From: Pseudomonadota bacterium
Lineage (GTDB): Bacteria > Pseudomonadota > Alphaproteobacteria > Caulobacterales > Caulobacteraceae
Direction of reading: 5' to 3'
Length of the DNA: 30,140 nt
Assembly (NCBI GenBank): GCA_023445705.1
Contig: JAEXKM010000294.1
Span: forward strand, 1 to 30,140
A program made the translations under genes and the position numbers. The notes under the pieces are model-generated. The model ran no database searches. It worked only from the letters and a program-made list of their open reading frames with translations, and was not told where the DNA came from. Every line of letters starts with the position of its first letter. Position 1 is the first letter of the stretch. Below, in pieces: positions 15,706 through 23,982 of this stretch.

Positions 15706-17409
15706 ATGCAAAAACCCGTCGCCTTGAGTCTCGTCGCCGCTCTGCTGTCTTCCGCTCCGGCCTGGGCGTCCTCGCCTCAGGCGTACGATCTCCTGATCCG
15801 CAACGGCGTGATCTACGACGGCTCGGGCGGTGCGCCATTCCGCGGCGAGGTCGCGATCAAGGACGATCGGATCGCCTATGTGGGGAGCAAGGCGCCCGAG
15901 AGCGCCGCCCAGGTGATCGACGCCGGCGGCAAGGCCGTCTCGCCGGGGTTCATCAACATGCTCTCCTGGGCCACCGACAGCCTCATCGCTGATCCCCGTG
16001 GGCTTTCGGACCTCAAGCAGGGTGTCACCCTCGAGGTGATGGGAGAGGGTTCCTCCATGGGGCCTTGGTCTCCGGCGATGAAGCAGCTCGAGACCCAGCG
16101 CATGGGCGACATCAAGTACGACATCGCCTGGACCAGCCTCGATGAGTACATGTCCTGGCTTACGAAGCGCGGCGTCGCGGTGAACGTGGCCTCGTTCGTC
16201 GGGGCCGCGACGGTCCGCGAAAACGTGCTGGGCGAGGGCGACGTCGATCCCTCTCCCGAACAACTGGACCAGATGCGCAGGCTCGTCGTCCAGGCCATGG
16301 AGGATGGGGCGCTCGGTGTCGGTTCGTCCCTGATCTACGCCCCCGGCAACTATGCCGAGACGCCCGAACTGATCGCTCTGGCGACGGAGGCGGGCCGTTG
16401 CGGCGGCATGTACATCAGTCACATGCGCTCGGAAGCTGATCGCCTGCTGGAAGCGATCGACGAGCTGATCGAGATCTCCAAGGCCTCGGGCGCGCCAGCC
16501 GAGATCTATCACCTGAAACAGGCCGGCAGGGCGAACTGGGACAAGCTGGACCCGGCCATCGCCCGGATCGAGGCGGCGAGGGCGGCCGGCCACCGGATCA
16601 CCGCCGACATGTACACCTATACGGCCGGATCGACCGGTCTGGATGCGGCCATGCCGCCCTGGGTGCAGGCCGGCGGGGTCGAGACCTGGATCACCCGCAT
16701 GCAGGACCCGGCCACGAGGGCCAAGGTCATCGCCGAGATGCGCCAGGCGCAGCCCGCCTTCGAGAATCTCTACCGCCACGCCGGCGCGGAGGGCACGCTG
16801 CTGGTGGGGTTCAAAAACCCCGCGCTTAAGCATCTGACTGGCAAGACCCTCGCCCAGGTCGCCAAGGACCGCGGGGTTTCGCCAGAGGACGCAGCCATCG
16901 ATCTCGTCATCGAGGACGGCAGCCGGGTCCAAGTGGTCTATTTCCTGATGTCGGAGGAGAACGTCGCGCGGCAGACGGCCCTGCCTTGGATGAGCTTCGG
17001 GTCCGACGCCTCGGCCCAGGCGCCTGAGGGAGTATTCCTCAAGTCCAGCACTCACCCCAGGGCCTACGGCAACTTCGCCCGGCTGCTCGGCAAGTACGTT
17101 CGCGAGGACAAGACCACCAGCCTGGCCGACGCGGTCCGCCGGCTCTCGGCCTATCCGGCCCAGAACCTTGGGCTGAAGGATCGCGGGATGCTGAAGGTCG
17201 GTTATCACGCCGACGTCGTGCTCTTCGATCCGCAGACCGTCGGTGACGTCGGCACGTACGAGCAGCCCAGCAGTTCGCCACCGGCGTTCGGGACGTCATC
17301 GTCAACGGCAAGCTCGTGCTGCAGGACGGCCAGCCCACGGGCCAGCTCCCTGGCCAGGCTGTGCGCGGCCGCGGTTGGAAGGGCTGGGCCGATGGCGGCT
17401 GTCGGGTGA
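15706..17409 (+). CDS. Secreted D-aminoacylase-like amidohydrolase, frameshifted near its 3' end
   Basis: N-acyl-D-amino-acid deacylase family (COG3653 type), which hydrolyses N-acyl-D-amino acids. The ATG at 15706 opens a clear signal peptide (MQKPVALSLVAALLSSAPAW, cleavage near residue 21), so the product is periplasmic or exported. Family features include LIRNGVIYDGSG, GVGSSLIYAPG, YISHMRSE and EIYHLKQAG with metal-site histidines, and SFGSDASAQAPEG. The usual H-x-H after PGFI is absent: residues 81-88 read GFINMLSW. As written, the protein has 567 residues, but the last ~46 are out of character. In the next frame, from 17271, the family ending QFATGVRDVIVNGKLVLQDG appears and stops at 17438, overlapping the amidase start. 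One base seems to be missing near 17265-17270; the repaired length would be about 577 residues. Confidence 0.87.
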   Translation: MQKPVALSLVAALLSSAPAWASSPQAYDLLIRNGVIYDGSGGAPFRGEVAIKDDRIAYVGSKAPESAAQVIDAGGKAVSPGFINMLSWATDSLIADPRGLSDLKQGVTLEVMGEGSSMGPWSPAMKQLETQRMGDIKYDIAWTSLDEYMSWLTKRGVAVNVASFVGAATVRENVLGEGDVDPSPEQLDQMRRLVVQAMEDGALGVGSSLIYAPGNYAETPELIALATEAGRCGGMYISHMRSEADRLLEAIDELIEISKASGAPAEIYHLKQAGRANWDKLDPAIARIEAARAAGHRITADMYTYTAGSTGLDAAMPPWVQAGGVETWITRMQDPATRAKVIAEMRQAQPAFENLYRHAGAEGTLLVGFKNPALKHLTGKTLAQVAKDRGVSPEDAAIDLVIEDGSRVQVVYFLMSEENVARQTALPWMSFGSDASAQAPEGVFLKSSTHPRAYGNFARLLGKYVREDKTTSLADAVRRLSAYPAQNLGLKDRGMLKVGYHADVVLFDPQTVGDVGTYEQPSSSPPAFGTSSSTASSCCRTASPRASSLARLCAAAVGRAGPMAAVG

Positions 17410-17438
17410 GCGCCAAGGACTGGAGTTGGGCATGGTGA
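17265..17438 (+). other. Displaced 3' reading frame of the amidohydrolase
   Basis: After ...TYEQP the current frame turns into serine- and alanine-rich sequence, while the frame beginning CAG at 17271 encodes QFATGVRDVIVNGKL, then PTGQLPGQAVRGRGWKGW, the expected C-terminus of D-aminoacylases. This frame ends at TGA 17436-17438, which overlaps the amidase ATG (17432-17434) as in a coupled operon. A single missing base in the CAGCCCAGCAG stretch would explain it, either as a real mutation or as a base-calling error at a C run. Confidence 0.75.
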
Positions 17439-18694
17439 GCGTGAGCGAACGGCGCCGGCTGGGCGAGCGGCTGCACGCCTTCGTCTCGGTGTTCGATCCG
17501 CCGCTCGGCGCCGGTTCCGGGCCGGCCCTGGCGATCAAGGACCTGATCGATGTGGCCGGCGTCCCGACGGGCGGCGGCGGCGTCCACGCACTCGATCCCT
17601 CGCCGGCGTCGAACGCGACGGTGGTGCAGCGCCTGCTGGACGCGGGCTATAGGGCGGTCGGCAAGACCCACACGGTGGAACTCGCGTTCGGCGGCTGGGG
17701 TACGAACCGTGCGGTCGGCGCCCCCTGGAACCCCTGGGACGCCAAGGTCCATCGCGCGCCGGGCGGATCGTCCAGCGGATCGGCGGTGGCGGTAGCGAGC
17801 GGACTTTGCGACGTGGCCCTCGGCACCGACACCGGCGGCTCGGTGCGGATCCCCGCCGCAGCCAGCGGCGTGGTCGGGCTCAAGCCCGGTCGAGGCCTGG
17901 TCTCTACCCGTGGGGTGCACGACCTCGCACCCAGCCTGGACACCGTTGGCGTCCTGGCGCGCTCGGTCGCTGAGGCCGCGCGGGCGCTTGCGGTGATCTC
18001 GGGACCGGACGAGAGCTTTGCCGTTCGCGGGCCCTTCGATGCGGCCGCCGCGCTCGGCGCTACGGTCGACGGCTGGCGGATCGCTGCGATCCCGGTCGCC
18101 TCGATCCCGGAAATCCATCCGGAGGTCGCCGCCCGCTACGAGGCCGCGCTGCGCAAGCTCGCGGCGCTCGGCGTCGTGGTGGAGGAGGCAAAGACCCCGC
18201 GGCCGTTTTCGGACTACTTCCAGCCCAACGGCTGGCTGATGGCGGCCGAAGGCTGGCGCGTTCGCGGGGCGCACATCGAGGCCCACGGCGCGGACATGGA
18301 CCCGTGGGTCCGCAAGCGCTTCGAAGGCGGCCGATCGGTCTCCGACGCCGAGCTGGCCCAGGCTCTGGCCCAGCGGGCCGCCGACCAGGCAGAGTTTCAG
18401 GCCTGGATGGCGCCCTATCACGCCCTGGTCAGTCCGACCTCGCCGATCCCTGCGCCGCCCATCGACCAGGTCGACGAGACGGCCTCTCCATTCTCGGCCA
18501 TGACCCGGGCCGGCAACTATCTGGACCTACCGGCAGGAAACCTGCCGATAGGTCTCACTTCCACGGGCCTGCCGATAGGTTTCCAGATCATGGGACGTAC
18601 CGCTGACGAGACCTCGGTCGTGGCCCTGTCGGCCGCCCTTGAGCGGGTGTCGGGCTGGAATGGACGCATGCCGGACCTTTCGGGGTTCTCCTGA
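17432..18694 (+). CDS. Amidase (amidase-signature family)
   Basis: A 420-residue hydrolase of the amidase-signature family, cleaving carboxylic amide bonds by a Ser-cisSer-Lys triad. The catalytic Lys36 (LAIKDLIDVAG), cis-Ser within GGSSSGSAVAVASG (111-124) and nucleophile Ser137 in GTDTGGSVRIPAA are all present. No signal peptide is seen, so it is probably cytoplasmic. The start is ATG 17432 with GGAG (17422-17425) 6 bases upstream; the open frame further upstream lies over the amidohydrolase. It may act after the D-aminoacylase-like enzyme on imported amides, but the substrate is unknown. It lacks GatB/GatC partners nearby and is shorter than typical GatA, so it is not taken as the tRNA amidotransferase. 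Confidence 0.9.
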   Translation: MVSVSERRRLGERLHAFVSVFDPPLGAGSGPALAIKDLIDVAGVPTGGGGVHALDPSPASNATVVQRLLDAGYRAVGKTHTVELAFGGWGTNRAVGAPWNPWDAKVHRAPGGSSSGSAVAVASGLCDVALGTDTGGSVRIPAAASGVVGLKPGRGLVSTRGVHDLAPSLDTVGVLARSVAEAARALAVISGPDESFAVRGPFDAAAALGATVDGWRIAAIPVASIPEIHPEVAARYEAALRKLAALGVVVEEAKTPRPFSDYFQPNGWLMAAEGWRVRGAHIEAHGADMDPWVRKRFEGGRSVSDAELAQALAQRAADQAEFQAWMAPYHALVSPTSPIPAPPIDQVDETASPFSAMTRAGNYLDLPAGNLPIGLTSTGLPIGFQIMGRTADETSVVALSAALERVSGWNGRMPDLSGFS

Positions 18695-18701
18695 CCGGCA
18701 G

Positions 18702-18722
18702 ATTTGCGATAAGCCCGCAAAT
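18702..18722 (+). promoter_or_regulatory. Hairpin directly before the pyrE ribosome-binding site
   Basis: ATTTGCG (18702-18708) and CGCAAAT (18716-18722) form a perfect 7-base stem with loop ATAAGCC. The 3' arm ends one base before AGGAGG (18724-18729), the pyrE Shine-Dalgarno, 5 bases from the ATG. It starts 7 bases after the amidase stop. It may tune pyrE translation or stabilise a processed 5' end. Confidence 0.45.
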
Positions 18723-18734
18723 CAGGAGGCCCAC

Positions 18735-19319
18735 ATGAACACTGAAGACGTCCTGGAAGAATTCCGCGCCTCGGGCGCCCTGCGCGAAGGCCACTTCGTG
18801 CTGTCGAGCGGCCTGCACTCCGGGACCTTCCTCCAGAAGAACCTGGTCTTCCAGTACCCCGAGCGCACCGAGCGCCTGTGCGGGGCGCTGGCGGCGAAGA
18901 TCAGGGAAGCGGTGGGCGAGGTCGATCTGTGCATCTCGCCGGCCGTCGGCGGCATCATTCCCGGCTACGAGACCGCGCGCGCCCTGGGCGTGCCGTCGAT
19001 GTACGTCGAGCGGGAAGGGGGCGAGTTCAAGCTGCGCCGCGCGTTCTCGATCCCGCCGGGCGCGCGGATCGCCATGGTGGAGGATATCGTCTCGACGGGC
19101 CTGTCGTCGCGCGAATGCGTCGAGGCGATCAAGAAGGCCGGCGGCAACGTCGTCGTCGCCGCCTGCATCGTCGACCGTTCGGGCGGCCGGGCCGATCCAG
19201 GCGCGCCCTTCGTGGCCTTGGCCCGGCTGGACGTGCCGGCCTATCCCGCCGACCAGCTTCCGCCGGAACTGGCGGCGATCCCCATCGAGGACCCCGGGAG
19301 CCGGAGGCTTAGCAAGTGA
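18735..19319 (+). CDS. pyrE: Orotate phosphoribosyltransferase
   Basis: Joins orotate to PRPP to give OMP in pyrimidine synthesis. The 194-residue protein shows HFVLSSGLHSGTFLQKN (20-36), ISPAVGGIIPGYETARALG (PRPP/orotate loop, 67-85) and the PRPP signature MVEDIVSTGLSSRE (114-127). It has a strong AGGAGG Shine-Dalgarno. The stop overlaps the pdxJ start by four bases (GTGA), indicating coupling. A hairpin sits just in front of the ribosome site. Confidence 0.96.
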   Translation: MNTEDVLEEFRASGALREGHFVLSSGLHSGTFLQKNLVFQYPERTERLCGALAAKIREAVGEVDLCISPAVGGIIPGYETARALGVPSMYVEREGGEFKLRRAFSIPPGARIAMVEDIVSTGLSSRECVEAIKKAGGNVVVAACIVDRSGGRADPGAPFVALARLDVPAYPADQLPPELAAIPIEDPGSRRLSK

Positions 19320-20074
19320 ACAAGCTGCGGCTGGGTGTGAACATCGACCATGTGGCGACCATCCGGAACGCCCGTGGAAGCAACTATCCAGATCCGGTGC
19401 GGGCGGCCGAGCTGGCCATTGCGGCCGGAGCAGATGGGATCACGGCCCACCTGCGCGAAGATCGGCGCCACATCTCCGACGCCGACATAGACGCCCTGGC
19501 CGCGATCACGCGCAAGCGCGGACGGCCGCTGAACTTCGAGATGGCCGTCACCGAGGAGATGGAGGCGATCGCGCTCGCCCATCTGCCTCATGCGGCCTGC
19601 CTCGTCCCCGAACGGCGCGAAGAGCGCACGACCGAGGGGGGGCTGGATGTGGTCGGCGGGCACAATCACATCGCTCCGGTGATCGGCAAGCTGGCCGCCG
19701 CCGGGATCCGCGTGTCCTGCTTCATCGACGCCGATCCGGCCCAGGCCGCCGCATCCAAGTCCATGGGCGCTCAGGTGGTGGAACTGCACACCGGGGCCTA
19801 TTGCGACGCCGTACGCGAACGCTCGCCCGCCGCTGCGAAGCTGCTGGAGGGACTGCGGGCCACGGCCGCCGAGGCCGGACGCCTCGGGCTGGAAGTTCAT
19901 GCCGGCCACGGCATCGACTACGAGACGGTCAAGCCGATCGCGGCGATCCCCGAGGTCGCCGAGCTCAACATCGGACACTTCCTGATCGGCGAAGCGATCT
20001 TCGTGGGCCTGGGGCCCGCGATCCAGCGCATGCGCGGCTTGATGGACGAGGCGCGCGCCGGGAGGGCGGCTTGA
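19316..20074 (+). CDS. pdxJ: Pyridoxine 5'-phosphate synthase
   Basis: Condenses 1-deoxyxylulose 5-phosphate with 3-amino-2-oxopropyl phosphate to pyridoxine 5'-phosphate (vitamin B6, DXP-dependent route). A 252-residue TIM barrel with LGVNIDHVATIRNARG (6-21), TAHLREDRRHI, NFEMAVTEEM, LVPERREERTTEGGLDV, VSCFIDAD, ELHTGAYC, VHAGHGIDYE and NIGHFLIGEAIF, in the expected order. The start is GTG at 19316 inside the pyrE stop; its own stop is overlapped by the TTG start of acpS. The pdxJ-acpS pairing is widely conserved in proteobacteria. Confidence 0.96.
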   Translation: MNKLRLGVNIDHVATIRNARGSNYPDPVRAAELAIAAGADGITAHLREDRRHISDADIDALAAITRKRGRPLNFEMAVTEEMEAIALAHLPHAACLVPERREERTTEGGLDVVGGHNHIAPVIGKLAAAGIRVSCFIDADPAQAAASKSMGAQVVELHTGAYCDAVRERSPAAAKLLEGLRATAAEAGRLGLEVHAGHGIDYETVKPIAAIPEVAELNIGHFLIGEAIFVGLGPAIQRMRGLMDEARAGRAA

Positions 20075-20469
20075 TCGTCGGCATAGGATCGGACCTTTCC
20101 GACATCCGCCGGGTGGCCGAGACCCTCGAGCGGTTCGGCGATCGCTTCACCAACCGCATCTTCACCGAGATCGAGCGGACCCGGTCGGAGCGCAAGCCCG
20201 ACCGCGCGGCCAGCTACGCCAAGCGTTTCGCGGCCAAGGAAGCGTGCTCCAAGGCGCTGGGCACCGGCTTGAAGGCTGGGGTCTTCTGGCGGGACATGGG
20301 GGTCGTCAACATGCGCTCGGGCCAGCCGACCATGGCCCTCACCGGCGGCGCGGCCAAGCGGTTGGAGGCGATCATTCCGGCTGGCCACAAGGCGGTGATC
20401 CATGTGTCGCTGACCGACGACCATCCCTATGCGCAGGCCTTCGTCATCATCGAGGCCGTGCCGGAATAG
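20071..20469 (+). CDS. acpS: Holo-[acyl-carrier-protein] synthase
   Basis: Transfers 4'-phosphopantetheine from CoA to acyl carrier protein. A 132-residue protein with IVGIGSDLSDI (Asp8, magnesium ligand) and YAKRFAAKEACSKALGTG (Glu57), the two signatures of AcpS, and a C-terminal strand HVSLTDDHPYAQAFVIIE. The start is TTG at 20071, overlapping the pdxJ stop (TTGA), with GGGAGGG a few bases upstream; the open frame further upstream lies over pdxJ. It is convergent with the EamA transporter, 7 bases apart. Confidence 0.94.
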   Translation: MIVGIGSDLSDIRRVAETLERFGDRFTNRIFTEIERTRSERKPDRAASYAKRFAAKEACSKALGTGLKAGVFWRDMGVVNMRSGQPTMALTGGAAKRLEAIIPAGHKAVIHVSLTDDHPYAQAFVIIEAVPE

Positions 20470-20476
20470 GCCGCCG

Positions 20477-21385
20477 TCAGGCCGACTGAGGCGGCGGGGC
20501 GAGGCGGCTCTGAAGCCTGGGCCAGAAGATGTTCAGGGCCAGCCCGCTCATCACCAGCGCCGCAGCGCCGATCTTCCAGCCGGGAAGGCTCTCGCCGAGG
20601 AAGATGGCCGAGGCCCCCATGCCGAACACGGGGACGAGCATGGCCATGGGCGTGATCGTCGCGGCGGGGTGGCGCGAGAGCAGCCAGCCCCAGGCTGCGT
20701 ATCCGAACAGCGTGTTGCCCACCGACTGCCAGAGGACGGCCACCCAGGTGGCCGCGTTGGCGGCGCGGACGCCCTCGATCATGGCTGTGGGACCCTCGAC
20801 GATCAGGGCCAGGGCGATGAGCGCCGGGGCGGAGAAAAGGCTCGCCCAGACCACATAGGCCAGCATGTTGACCTGGCCCGCGGCGCGGGAGAACGCGTTC
20901 CCTCCCGCCCAACTGGCGGCGGCGGCCAGAACCAGGGCAAGGCCCAGCGGAGTCACCGACGCGTCGGTATTGTGGCTGACGATGACCAGCAGCCCGATCG
21001 CGGCCAGCGCCAGGGCGACGACCTGGAACGTCTTGATACGCTCCTTGGCCAGCCACATGGCCAGGCCGATGGTGAAGAACACCTGGGTCTGGACCACCAG
21101 CGAGGCGAGGCCCGGCGAGATGAAGCCCTGCATCGCGATGTAGAGCAGGCCGAACTGACCGGCGCCGATCAGGATCCCGTAGGCGGCGAGGTTGCGCCAG
21201 GAAACGGCCGGCTTCTTGAGGAAGAACACTGCCGGCAGCAAGGCGAAGGTGAAGCGCAAGGCGGCAAAGGTCAGCGGGGGCAGGTGATCCAGGCCGATTC
21301 TGATGACGACGAAATTCGTTCCCCAGACCGCGACCACCGCCAGGGCCAGGAGAACGTGCGAAACTGGGAGGGAGGACCGGCTCAT
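20477..21385 (-). CDS. EamA/DMT-family transporter
   Basis: A 302-residue inner-membrane protein with about ten hydrophobic segments in two EamA repeats (about 8-138 and 150-290). Typical stretches are AVWGTNFVVIRIGLDHLPPL at the first helix, FTFALLPAVFF, the second-repeat opening LGLALVLAAAASWAGGNAFS, and LLVPVFGMGASAIFLGE. DMT-superfamily exporters move amino acids, metabolites or drugs; the substrate is unknown. The sequence ends with a charged, proline-rich cytoplasmic tail. It interrupts the plus-strand pdxJ-acpS and lepB-rnc-era block on the opposite strand and is divergent from lepB. Confidence 0.92.
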   Translation of the reverse strand: MSRSSLPVSHVLLALAVVAVWGTNFVVIRIGLDHLPPLTFAALRFTFALLPAVFFLKKPAVSWRNLAAYGILIGAGQFGLLYIAMQGFISPGLASLVVQTQVFFTIGLAMWLAKERIKTFQVVALALAAIGLLVIVSHNTDASVTPLGLALVLAAAASWAGGNAFSRAAGQVNMLAYVVWASLFSAPALIALALIVEGPTAMIEGVRAANAATWVAVLWQSVGNTLFGYAAWGWLLSRHPAATITPMAMLVPVFGMGASAIFLGESLPGWKIGAAALVMSGLALNIFWPRLQSRLAPPPQSA

Positions 21386-21561
21386 GGGCGCTTAATAGTC
21401 CCCTGCGACCGTGCTTCAATCCACGAAAGCTGGGAGTGCGTCGAGTTGCGCTGGAGCCAGGCGGCAAGGCCCATGACAGAGAGTTCACGGGAGCCGTGCT
21501 TGCCTGCGACCCGGCCAGCGTCTAGCTAGGCGAACTGTCCGTTGCTTCGGACCAAGGAAAT

Positions 21562-22344
21562 ATGATGACCGACCGCGCACAGACCGCCCAGCACCCGGAA
21601 AAGGCGAGCGGGGTGAACGACTTCGTGGAAATCGTGAAGACTGTCGCCTACGCGCTCCTGATCGCGCTGTTCCTGCGAGTCCTGTTCTTCCAGCCGTTCA
21701 CGATCCCCTCGGCCTCGATGGAGCCGACGCTGCTCGAAGGCGACTACATCATCGTCTCGAAGTATTCCTACGGCTACTCGCGTCACTCGATCCCGTTCAG
21801 CCCGCCGATCTTCAAGGGGCGGATCATGGAGCGGACGCCAGAGCGTGGCGACGTCATCGTCTTCAAGCTGCCGCGTGACGGTCACACCGACTACATCAAA
21901 CGCCTGATCGGCCTGCCCGGAGACCGCGTCCAGATGCGCGAAGGCCGGCTCTGGATCAACGGCAAGGAGATTCCGCGGACCGAGCTGCCGCCGGTGATGA
22001 TCGACTCCGGCTTCGGCTTCACGCGCAACGTCCAGCGGTTCCAGGAGACGTTCCCGAACGGCAGGACCTTCGTAACCTACGACTTCGGTCCCGACGGCGA
22101 GGTCGACAACACACCGACCTTCGTGGTTCCCGAAGGCCACTACTTCTTCATGGGCGACAACCGCGACAACTCGCTCGACAGCCGCGTGCCCACCGAAATC
22201 GGCGTCGGCTACGTCCCGGCGGAGAACCTGGTCGGCAAGGCGCAGATCATCCTGCTCTCCTGGAACCCGGGCGCCTCGTTGTTCAAGCCCTGGACCTGGG
22301 TGCTGAACGCCAGGCCCAGCCGGTTCTTCAAAGTCCTTCAATGA
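21562..22344 (+). CDS. lepB: Signal peptidase I
   Basis: Cleaves signal peptides at the periplasmic face of the inner membrane. The 260-residue protein has one N-terminal membrane segment (about 24-42), the catalytic Ser52 in IPSASMEPTLLEGD, catalytic Lys113 in DYIKRLIGLPGD, and the C-terminal box GDNRDNSLDSRVP. Only one membrane anchor is present, unlike the E. coli enzyme with two. ATG codons at 21562 and 21565 are both possible; AAGGAAA precedes them, after a small dyad GTCCG/CGGAC (about 21539-21554). The stop overlaps the rnc start (ATGA). It is the first gene of lepB-rnc-era. Confidence 0.96.
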   Translation: MMTDRAQTAQHPEKASGVNDFVEIVKTVAYALLIALFLRVLFFQPFTIPSASMEPTLLEGDYIIVSKYSYGYSRHSIPFSPPIFKGRIMERTPERGDVIVFKLPRDGHTDYIKRLIGLPGDRVQMREGRLWINGKEIPRTELPPVMIDSGFGFTRNVQRFQETFPNGRTFVTYDFGPDGEVDNTPTFVVPEGHYFFMGDNRDNSLDSRVPTEIGVGYVPAENLVGKAQIILLSWNPGASLFKPWTWVLNARPSRFFKVLQ

Positions 22345-23039
22345 ACAGGCGAGAAGCCGCGGTCGCCGCATTGGAAGGCCGCATCGGCCACGTCTTCCAC
22401 GACCGCGAGCTTCTGGAGCGCGCCCTGACCCACGCCAGCGTCGGCGAGGGCGCGCTGAAGGTGCGCCACTACGAGCGGCTGGAATTCCTCGGCGACCGGG
22501 TGCTGAACCTGCTGGCCGCCGAGCGGCTCATGGCCCTGAACCCCGACGCGCGGGAAGGCGAGATGAGCCGGCTGATGGCGGGCTTGGTCAACTATCACGC
22601 CTGCGCCCGGGTCGCCCGGCGGATCGGACTGCCTGACGCGCTGCGCATGGCGCCCAGCGCCAGCAAGATCGGCGCGCGCGACAAGGACACCGTTCTGGGC
22701 GACGCCTGTGAGGCGCTGATCGGCGCCCTATATATCGACGACGGGCTGGAAGCGGCCCGGGCCTTCTTCCTGGAGTTCTGGACGGACGAGTTCGCCCGCC
22801 TGGACGAGCCGCAGACCAAGGATCCGAAGACCCAGCTTCAGGAATGGGCCCAGGGACGCGGTCTGGCGCTGCCCGCCTACAAGGTGGTGGGGCGCGAAGG
22901 CCCTGACCACGCGCCGATCTTCACCGTATCGGTGAACGTCGGCGACTATGAACCCGAGCACGCCGAGGGCCGTTCCCGGCAGGAGGCCGAGAAAGCGGCC
23001 GCCACGGTGATGCTGTTGAAACGAGAAGGACCTCAATGA
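22341..23039 (+). CDS. rnc: Ribonuclease III
   Basis: Cleaves double-stranded RNA, including rRNA precursors. A 232-residue protein with the RNase III signature YERLEFLGDRVLNL (Glu48, Asp52), a second catalytic pair in VLGDACEALIGALYIDDG (Asp121, Glu124), and a C-terminal double-stranded RNA-binding domain starting at PKTQLQEWAQGRG and ending RSRQEAEKAAATVML. Both flanks overlap by four bases (ATGA) with lepB and era, so translation is coupled across the three genes, a classic proteobacterial arrangement. Confidence 0.97.
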   Translation: MNRREAAVAALEGRIGHVFHDRELLERALTHASVGEGALKVRHYERLEFLGDRVLNLLAAERLMALNPDAREGEMSRLMAGLVNYHACARVARRIGLPDALRMAPSASKIGARDKDTVLGDACEALIGALYIDDGLEAARAFFLEFWTDEFARLDEPQTKDPKTQLQEWAQGRGLALPAYKVVGREGPDHAPIFTVSVNVGDYEPEHAEGRSRQEAEKAAATVMLLKREGPQ

Positions 23040-23971
23040 CCACCCGCGCCGGCTTCGCCGCGATCATCGGAGCCCCGAATGCGGGGAAATCGACCCTGAC
23101 CAACCGACTGGTCGGGGCCAAGGTCACGATCGTGACCCAGAAGGTCCAGACCACCCGGTTCCCGGTCCGCGGCGTCGCCATGGCAGGCGAGGCGCAGATC
23201 GTGCTGGTCGACACCCCCGGGATCTTCTCGCCGCGCCGGCGATTGGATCGCGCGATGGTCCGCTCTGCCTGGGGCGGCGCGGATGAAGCAGACGTGACGG
23301 TGCATCTGGTCGACGTGCAGGCCGAGTTGGCCGCCGCCGAGCCGGGCGCCAAGGCGGCGGACAAGCGTTCGGCTGCGGACGTCGAAACGATCGTCGAGGG
23401 CCTGAAGGCGGCCGGCAAGAAGGTGATCCTGGCGCTCAACAAGATCGACGGGGTCAAGCGCGAGCGCCTTCTGGGCCTGGCTCAGCGCCTGTTCGAGACC
23501 GGCGTCTACACCGAGGTCTTCATGATCTCGGCGGCGGACGGCGCCGGCGTGGACGACCTGAAGGCCCGGCTGGCCGAGATGATGCCGGAGAGTCCGTGGC
23601 TCTATCCGGAAGAGCAGACCGCCGACCTTCCGGCCCGCCTGCTGGCCGCCGAGATCACGCGGGAGAAGCTCTTCCTTCGCGTCCACGAGGAACTGCCCTA
23701 CGCCGCCGCCGTCGAAACCACGGCCTTCCAGGAGCGGAAGGATGGCTCGGTGCGGATCGAGCAATCGATCTATGTGGAGCGCGAAAGCCAGCGCCCGATC
23801 GTGCTGGGCAAGAACGGCCAGACCCTCAAGTGGATCGGGCAGAAGGCGCGCGAGGAGTTGATCGAGCTGCTCGATCGGCCGGTGCATCTGTTCCTGCACG
23901 TGAAGGTCGATGAGCGCTGGGCCGACAAGCGGGAGTTCTACGGCGATGTGGGCCTCGACTTCGACGCCTGA
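23036..23971 (+). CDS. era: GTPase Era
   Basis: A GTPase that binds the 3' end of 16S rRNA during small-subunit maturation. The 311-residue protein has G1 GAPNAGKST (12-20), G2 region KVQTTR (36-41), G3 DTPG (59-62), G4 NKID (135-138), G5 ISAADG, and a C-terminal KH domain with GKNGQTLKWIGQKA. The linker between G3 and G4 carries an alanine/lysine-rich stretch (about 97-115), a little longer than in E. coli Era. It begins at an ATGA overlap with rnc. A repeat element follows before recO. Confidence 0.97.
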   Translation: MTTRAGFAAIIGAPNAGKSTLTNRLVGAKVTIVTQKVQTTRFPVRGVAMAGEAQIVLVDTPGIFSPRRRLDRAMVRSAWGGADEADVTVHLVDVQAELAAAEPGAKAADKRSAADVETIVEGLKAAGKKVILALNKIDGVKRERLLGLAQRLFETGVYTEVFMISAADGAGVDDLKARLAEMMPESPWLYPEEQTADLPARLLAAEITREKLFLRVHEELPYAAAVETTAFQERKDGSVRIEQSIYVERESQRPIVLGKNGQTLKWIGQKAREELIELLDRPVHLFLHVKVDERWADKREFYGDVGLDFDA

Positions 23972-23982
23972 CGCGATGCGAT

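Noticed and set aside
17432..18694. Amidase as GatA of the tRNA amidotransferase
   Set aside because: No gatB or gatC next to it, about 420 residues instead of about 490, and it lies in a catabolic pair with the amidohydrolase.
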